Assembly (NCBI GenBank): GCA_940671915.1
Contig: CALNVZ010003434.1
Coordinates: 4,638,425-4,702,424 of the forward strand
Source: Paracentrotus lividus
Taxonomy: Eukaryota > Echinodermata > Echinoidea > Camarodonta > Echinidae
Direction of reading: 5' to 3'
Length of the DNA: 64,000 nucleotides
Shown here one piece after another: positions 58,741 to 64,000 of the stretch. Under the pieces are notes generated by a model. That model searched no databases and was not told the DNA's origin. It was given only the letters and a program-made list of their open reading frames with translations. Positions within the stretch are counted from its first letter, which is position 1. Every line of letters starts with the position of its first letter. The translations under genes were made by a program, and so were the position numbers.

Positions 58741-59856
58741 TCTTCGTAAACATAATCAACAGTCGTTAAGACGACGGTTTAGGGAATTGATTTTTAATTA
58801 GAAAAGGCAATTCACTGCATCATTCTCGCGCCCACTGTTCGCACTCATATCCGTGTCAAAATAATTATTGATTAATCAGATAATTGTGTTGATCAATATA
58901 ATTGGTTAATAATATATTTGTCTTCTAATCAAATATATAAATATAAATGTGTTCTTTTTATTGAATAGAGAAAAGCTTATATACTGTTAAAACTTGATAA
59001 TTTTGATAAATAAAGTATTAATGTTAATGTGGACTCGAGTTTCGAGAACAAGCTATCTTGAAAGGAAAATTATGATATTCCTATATGTATTCTTATCACA
59101 TCTTTTAATATAGGATGCGCTGCGTGATTAATGATTTCCATTTTTGATATATGGTCAAGGCAGAGGAGGTTAAGAAATTTATGATTTTATATGGATTATA
59201 TATTAGTTATATTCCGTATCAAAATAAAAGGCGAAAGACAATCATGAACATGATTTATGATTTTTGTATTAGTATTAGTTCATGAATGTTGTGATATCCA
59301 TTCCATGAAAATTATTTATACTTATGTATAATGATTAAACTAAAGAAATAACGAAGAAGCATAAATCCAAAACAATATAGATTTATGTATTAATTAAAGG
59401 TATATGTAATGATTGTTATATTCTATGAAAGTTGGATGTTATATTATGTTATTATGAGTTAAACAGAAGAAAGAAAAAAAAAAGGAAGAAACGAAAAAAA
59501 AAGAAAAGAAAGAGAAGAAGAAAACAAAATGAACAAAAGAAAGAAAAGGAAAGAAAGAAAAGAAACAAAAAGAAACAAAAAAAAAAAGAAGAAAAAGAAA
59601 CAAATAGAACAAAAGACAAGAAACATGAAGAGAAAAAAAAAAGAAAAAGAAAAAAAGAAAAAGAAAATGAGAAAGAAAAGAACAAAAGAACAAAACAATA
59701 CATGTATCTTATATCAGTATGATACATGTTAGGCTTTGATTATATTTGATTAGACATTTAGTAGAAGTTAGGCATTAAATGTAGTTAAATTGACTAGTTT
59801 GAAGTTAGAAATTAATAGATTTGGAAGTACAACAAATTTTTTTTGGATGGGGGTAG

Positions 59857-60145
59857 TATCGCGTCTATAAATGGAAATGCCACTAACATTAGTCTATTGA
59901 ATAATCACTGAGACGGTAGAGCCACTGCGTGCAGAGCGACTCCCGGCATACCGCACAGATCACTTCGGGAGTCGGAAAGCGTTGACTGACTTAGAGTCTA
60001 CCCACAAACAACACACCACACACCGTACTCGCGTGGATCACTACTCAAACATTTATACCCACGCAGGCCGCACTGGACATTGCAAAGTAAAGCATTTCTA
60101 TAATAATATTCTTTCTGATTATTTTTCCCGGCCCCTCCACAAGTA
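59857..60145 (+). repeat. 3' LTR of the unit D version
   Basis: About 289 bases. It carries the variants of the unit C 3' LTR (GTCTATTG, TTGCAAAG, GGCCCCTCC), so the LTR pair was copied together. Confidence 0.8.
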
Positions 60146-60889
60146 CGCAAAAAAAAAAAAATAAAAAAAAAAAATAATTGGCCCCACTTGCCCCCTCCTC
60201 ACTTTAAATCCTGTAGGGCCTAGCTCCACTGGCATCGTGCAAAACCAGCCATTCCTACGCCTAGTCTATAGAAACCAAACATTACAAGATCCAATTCGAA
60301 CTAAAGTTATAGGTTCTATAAAGTTTAAGTATGCACAGGATAATGAACATTACCAACTTTGCTCACATTTGCTAATCTGGCGATATGACCATGCGTGCAT
60401 ATATATACTCGTGTGCAATTTGACACCGCGTACTAAATCTACAGACTCGCAATTCCAGTACCGGACAGTATAGACCTATATGATTCCACATTGTGTTGGT
60501 TATAAACATCGCATTGGACCGCACGTCCAGATAAAAAAAAAAATGAAGATTTCTTGTCTGAGCAATGCTTCGTATTCTATGACCAAATGCACATTATATA
60601 TAAGTAAAATACATTAACTTTTATTCTCTTTACATTTAAACATACAATATATGCAATATATGAAATGAAAGCAAAATTACTTGAAATTGGCTTTCCCTCG
60701 CAGGCTGCTCCTGCTACGGTGGTCGTATAGTATTGCATGTGCGGCGCGCGCGGACGCGCGGAACATCGGCCGCCGCAGACTATTGAAAATAAATAATAGC
60801 TAGATTATTGAAATAATAATAGGGAAACTTGTTTTAGCCAAAAGCATCAAAAATATGAGATTTTCCCCTGTTCCTTCCTCATTTACACA

Positions 60890-60950
60890 CACACCACCAC
60901 AACTCACACACACACGTCACACACACACCACACACACCGCCTGACACACC
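60890..60950. repeat. (AC)n-rich tract
   Basis: Imperfect ACACAC and CACACC repeats following the end of unit D. Confidence 0.75.
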
Positions 60951-61024
60951 CCATACTCTTAGGCCTACATACCCTCACAACTTACACAGACATAGAAAAA
61001 ACAACTGGTACAGGAAGACTACTT

Positions 61025-61190
61025 AGCCAACACTTTCGTGAAAAGCCCCCCCGGTGTTCTCGATATTGGGTGCGTAATTTACTCCCTCTTCTAAACCCAC
61101 CCTTTCGCAGAAAGCCCCCCCCGGTGTCACTACGAAGGGCTGCGGCCATCCCTGCTCAACCCGCTCCGCGAACGCGACGATCGTTGCAAC
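61025..61190 (-). repeat. G-rich dispersed repeat, inverted copy
   Basis: Reverse complement of the 26393-26581 series (CGTTCGCGGAGCGG, ACACCGGGGGG, GAGGGAGTAAA words). Confidence 0.65.
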
Positions 61191-62400
61191 CAGTCATCCC
61201 AAGCTTGGGTCAAAGATTTTGTCGAAGGGAAGAGGGATTGGCAACTTCCGGCATCTTAGTAATCAAAGACACAAGAAAATATTTACCAAAATCTCGGCTT
61301 GACAGCCATGCACGACATTCATATCGTCACGTGTGTGACGCTGAAATTGATTGCAAAATCATTGATTTAATTGGCTATAAACTCTAACAATCTTTAAAAT
61401 ATTCTGATTTAATGTTATACTATGCTAGTATATTTGGTTAAGCTGTCATCTGTAAATATTTTTATAATATTTACACAATATGCTGTTCAAGGTCAGCCAG
61501 TCAAAAGAGTGTGGTCACGTCGGGACTTCACAGAACGGCATGATTTTGAAAGGTTCAATTTCATTTTGAAATTCTGTGAGTCATTTAAAATGATGAATGT
61601 TCTTATTGCTGTGAGATATCGCATTATAGGACCTGTTACCAAAAATCCTACTGGAATAGGGTATTCTGAAATTTTCTTATTTTTATCTATTATCTTTTAT
61701 CTGATGTCGGTTCACGTGTGTGAATTTTAGTGCGACGTGTGGTGGTGAACCTATGGCAAATTGTATTTTTTGCAGATGATATATTAATGTATATATGCAA
61801 TAATGTACATTTTGAGCAATTACTATATCCGCTGTGGTAAAATTCTTTATGAACTCACCTAGTCAGTCATAGGGTGTTTTGGTAGCATGTCAAGATGGGG
61901 AGGGGCGGGTAAGGGAGGGGGGAGGGGGCCAATGAATGCCCCTATACAGATCTGGCTGTTGATCGCGCGAGCGCTCGAAAATTCACGATGTAGCTGTGTG
62001 ATGAACTTAGAAAAGCACTGTATTTCCATAATATAATATTCTATTTTATATGAATTAATTATGCTAACTTTACGCATTGCAAGAATACATAATTTTGTAT
62101 CTAATTGAACAACTACAGCTTCTGGAATGCTTATATTGTGTTTGCTAATCTTATTAGGATTGCTACCATTGTACTTGGCATAACCGCACATTTGATCAAC
62201 ATTAACATTCCCTTGCTGGTATGTGTCATTGTTTTAGAATTACTTATGTATATTCCTTTTTTTTTCGACTTTTGTTTCTGTTGATTCTTTTGTATGTAGT
62301 TTGTTATTGTTTTTTTATTTTTGCAAAATTATTAATGAACATTTAGGAGCATAAATAATGCTAAAATAATTAAATTCAGAAATGAGAGTGAAATAATTGG
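61191..62400. other. Unassigned sequence with CACGTGTGTGA words
   Basis: No supported gene. The word TCACGTGTGTGA occurs at about 61327 and 61711, as in the tandem repeat that follows. A 102-codon frame at 61422-61730 has no recognised domain. Confidence 0.35.
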
Positions 62401-63600
62401 AGATCTTGTGACCGCCCCACCACAGACGGTCACGTGTGTGACAATATTGTTTTGCTAATTAATATCAATAAAACCTTGTCATGATTCCATATTACTAAGT
62501 GATGCAAGGTAAATTAAATCATCTTTGAAGAATAATCATAATAAACCAGACCATGGTAAGACTGGGCAATAAACTTTTTGTTGTTCTTTACTGGTTACTT
62601 GTAGTGTGACATTTTGAGGGCAATCAATTTCCAGGGTTGATTATCTTAATATATCAATATTCCACAACATTATTTTTTGTGGTTAGATTAAAAGAATAGA
62701 GGTAAATTAATAATATATAGCAGTAATTCAGCAGTAAGGAAGTAGCATATCCATTCCAGTCCAGGGTTTTCAAAAAAAAATGATATTTTATTTTACCGTT
62801 TTTCCATTTAATTATCATCTTATGTTAATTTATGCAAATGAGCATGAACATTGCACCAAATCACCAAAAACATCAGTCTTAATGAAACTTCAACATTGCT
62901 CCTATTTGAATATGCATAGCTTTAAAATAAAAGCAAAAGTTTAATTTGTCCCCAAGGTTCACTTTTCAAAGAATGGCGAATAGCCTGGTCCCTTTTTTTA
63001 AAGGCATGACCTAGTTGGTCACACACGTGACCGTGGGTTCACGTGTGTGACCAATTTCAAAGTTGATTAATAACTAAATTAAAAAGCTATCATGGCTTCA
63101 TATTTGGTGAGATGCAGGCACATTCTATCTAGCTTTGGAGAAAAAATTGTAATAATATAGAACATGGTTTTTGGGGGGCGTTTAACTTTTCGGGCGGTTG
63201 TTGTGGGTCAACCGTGTGTGAATTTGATGGCAATTATATTTCTTTTAGTTAATGTATTTAAAACATCAATTCAACACATTTTTTCAATTTAAATTTAAAG
63301 GAATGAAGTTAAAAAATGGTATAATGACAATAATCAAAGTAAGGAGAACGCAGCATATACATCAAGTCAGGTTCAAAATGATATTTTTACCGTACCATTT
63401 TCTATTCAAATTTTTTGGCATGTTTAATGTTATGCAAATGAGCATGAAAAATTTGTAAAATTAGATAAAAAATGCAATTTCATGAAACTTCAGCACAATG
63501 CTCTATATGAATGTGCAGCTTAAAACAAAAAGGACAAACTTTAATTTTTTCCAAAAAAGGGGTTCACTTTTCAAAGAAATCGCCACATGAGGGGGTACTT
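62400..63600 (+). repeat. ~600-bp tandem repeat, two diverged copies
   Basis: Both 62428-62985 and 63038-63585 run through TCACGTGTGTGAC, TTTTACCGT, TTATGCAAATGAGCATGAA, CATGAAACTTCA-like and GGTTCACTTTTCAAAGAA. Divergence is high. No coding frame. Confidence 0.65.
63015..63054. repeat. Perfect 16-bp inverted repeat with E-box cores
   Basis: TTGGTCACACACGTGA and TCACGTGTGTGACCAA are exact reverse complements separated by 8 bases, at the junction of the two ~600-bp units. Each arm contains CACGTG. Confidence 0.85.
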
Positions 63601-64000
63601 GATGGGGGCGGTTAAATGGATTTTATTTTTGATGGGCAGGGGAGGCGGGGGGGGGGGTGGTTAAGAGAAACCCCATGAGAGCGTGGTTTCTGAGTAAGGG
63701 TTGGAATATATGTTTAATTATGAACAAAAAATTAGGCGTTTTAAATCTGAACACAGTGAGTGAGTTTTCAGAATTTTATTGATAAGTTTTCAAACACCCT
63801 TCCCCGACGGCCCAAGAATTATAAGCAAAATTGGATGTGTTACTACGCAAGGCATCACTGCAATGTTGCAGTTTTAAACACATGATAGTTTCATACATAG
63901 ATACGGGAGGGGCTTGAAGGGTGGCCGCGCCCTCGTAAAAATAGAAGCCCCCCCGACGAAAAACAATAAAATAAATAAATAATTGGTTGGGTAAGAGCTT
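63601..64000. other. Window end; G-run and C-run sequence, no gene
   Basis: G-rich runs at 63640-63660 and a GAAGCCCCCCCGACG word near 63945 like the G-rich dispersed repeats. No coding frame. Confidence 0.4.

Larger units (their letters stand above)
54073..60145 (+). mobile_element. Second version of the same gag-pro LTR element (unit D)
   Basis: It has the same 5' and 3' LTR variants, leader, gag, protease and 3' regions as the copy at 46626-52727. Gag words such as GAAGAGGCCATxATAGCAGGG-like and SIEATIGALEAQNAVWASKM are still visible, but indels cut every frame to under 150 codons. It is not an independent insertion, because flanks and LTR differences coincide. Confidence 0.8.
53497..60873. 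repeat. Duplicated unit D (~7.38 kb, indel-rich copy)
   Basis: Collinear with unit C throughout. It keeps the LTR-specific variants of unit C (5' LTR CCCGTCATAG and ACACGTGGCC; 3' LTR GTCTATTG and CCCGGCCCCTCC) and the same flanks. However, it differs by a single-base indel every 10-20 bases, so no long frame survives. Confidence 0.88.

Noticed and set aside
54073..60145. Unit D LTR element as an independent, older insertion
   Set aside because: It shares flanks, target duplication and LTR-specific variants with unit C, which independent insertions would not.
61422..61730. 102-codon plus frame with hydrophobic C-terminus
   Set aside because: No recognisable domain; it lies in CACGTGTGTGA repeat sequence and has no splice or promoter context.

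Overview
The window looks like repeat-rich, AT-rich nuclear DNA from a marine invertebrate, most likely an echinoid (sea urchin). The clearest host gene is a Death-NACHT innate immune receptor of the type expanded in sea urchins. The repeats also fit: APE-type non-LTR elements with a 2A-PHD N-terminus, a Ty3/gypsy-type LTR element, and many MITEs with TTAA, TA or TTA target sites. The species cannot be fixed from the sequence alone. No tRNA, rRNA, operon or CRISPR was recognised.

1-3.5 kb: the 5' part of a decayed non-LTR retrotransposon (2A-like GDIELNPGP, PHD finger, endonuclease), then a minus-strand NLR gene with a Death exon, a 605-bp intron with matched phases and a NACHT exon. No LRR exons were found. 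3.5-26 kb holds no convincing host gene. It contains MITEs, two 3' ends of non-LTR elements (11.3-11.9 and 21.4-22.0 kb), a ~200-bp satellite interrupted by a 941-bp and a 4.2-kb transposon, a nested MITE cluster rich in AAAACGTTTT, and microsatellites.

26.4-42 kb: a 25-N gap, then two head-to-tail copies (A 27.0-34.5, B 34.6-42.1 kb) of one ~7.5-kb unit. Copy B carries the 3' part of a minus-strand MULE-type transposase gene (DDE triad plus a SWIM-like finger). The gene continues upstream of B through a spliced intron to a small acidic exon at 43.4 kb. Copy A repeats its 3' part with heavy noise.

46-60.9 kb: a second pair of head-to-tail ~7.4-kb copies (C and D). Copy C contains a young LTR element (286-bp LTRs, 6 differences, 4-bp target duplication) that encodes only Gag and protease. 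Its Gag starts with a helix-hairpin-helix module. Copy D has the same insertion, the same LTR-specific variants and the same flanks, but many single-base indels. Both duplicated pairs, next to a 25-N gap, look like unpolished long-read gap fill rather than real biology. 61-64 kb contains a diverged ~600-bp tandem repeat with a CACGTGTGTGACC hairpin.

The strongest candidates for something new are the HhH-Gag, gag-pro-only retroelement and the intron-containing MULE gene with a SUMO-interaction-like exon.
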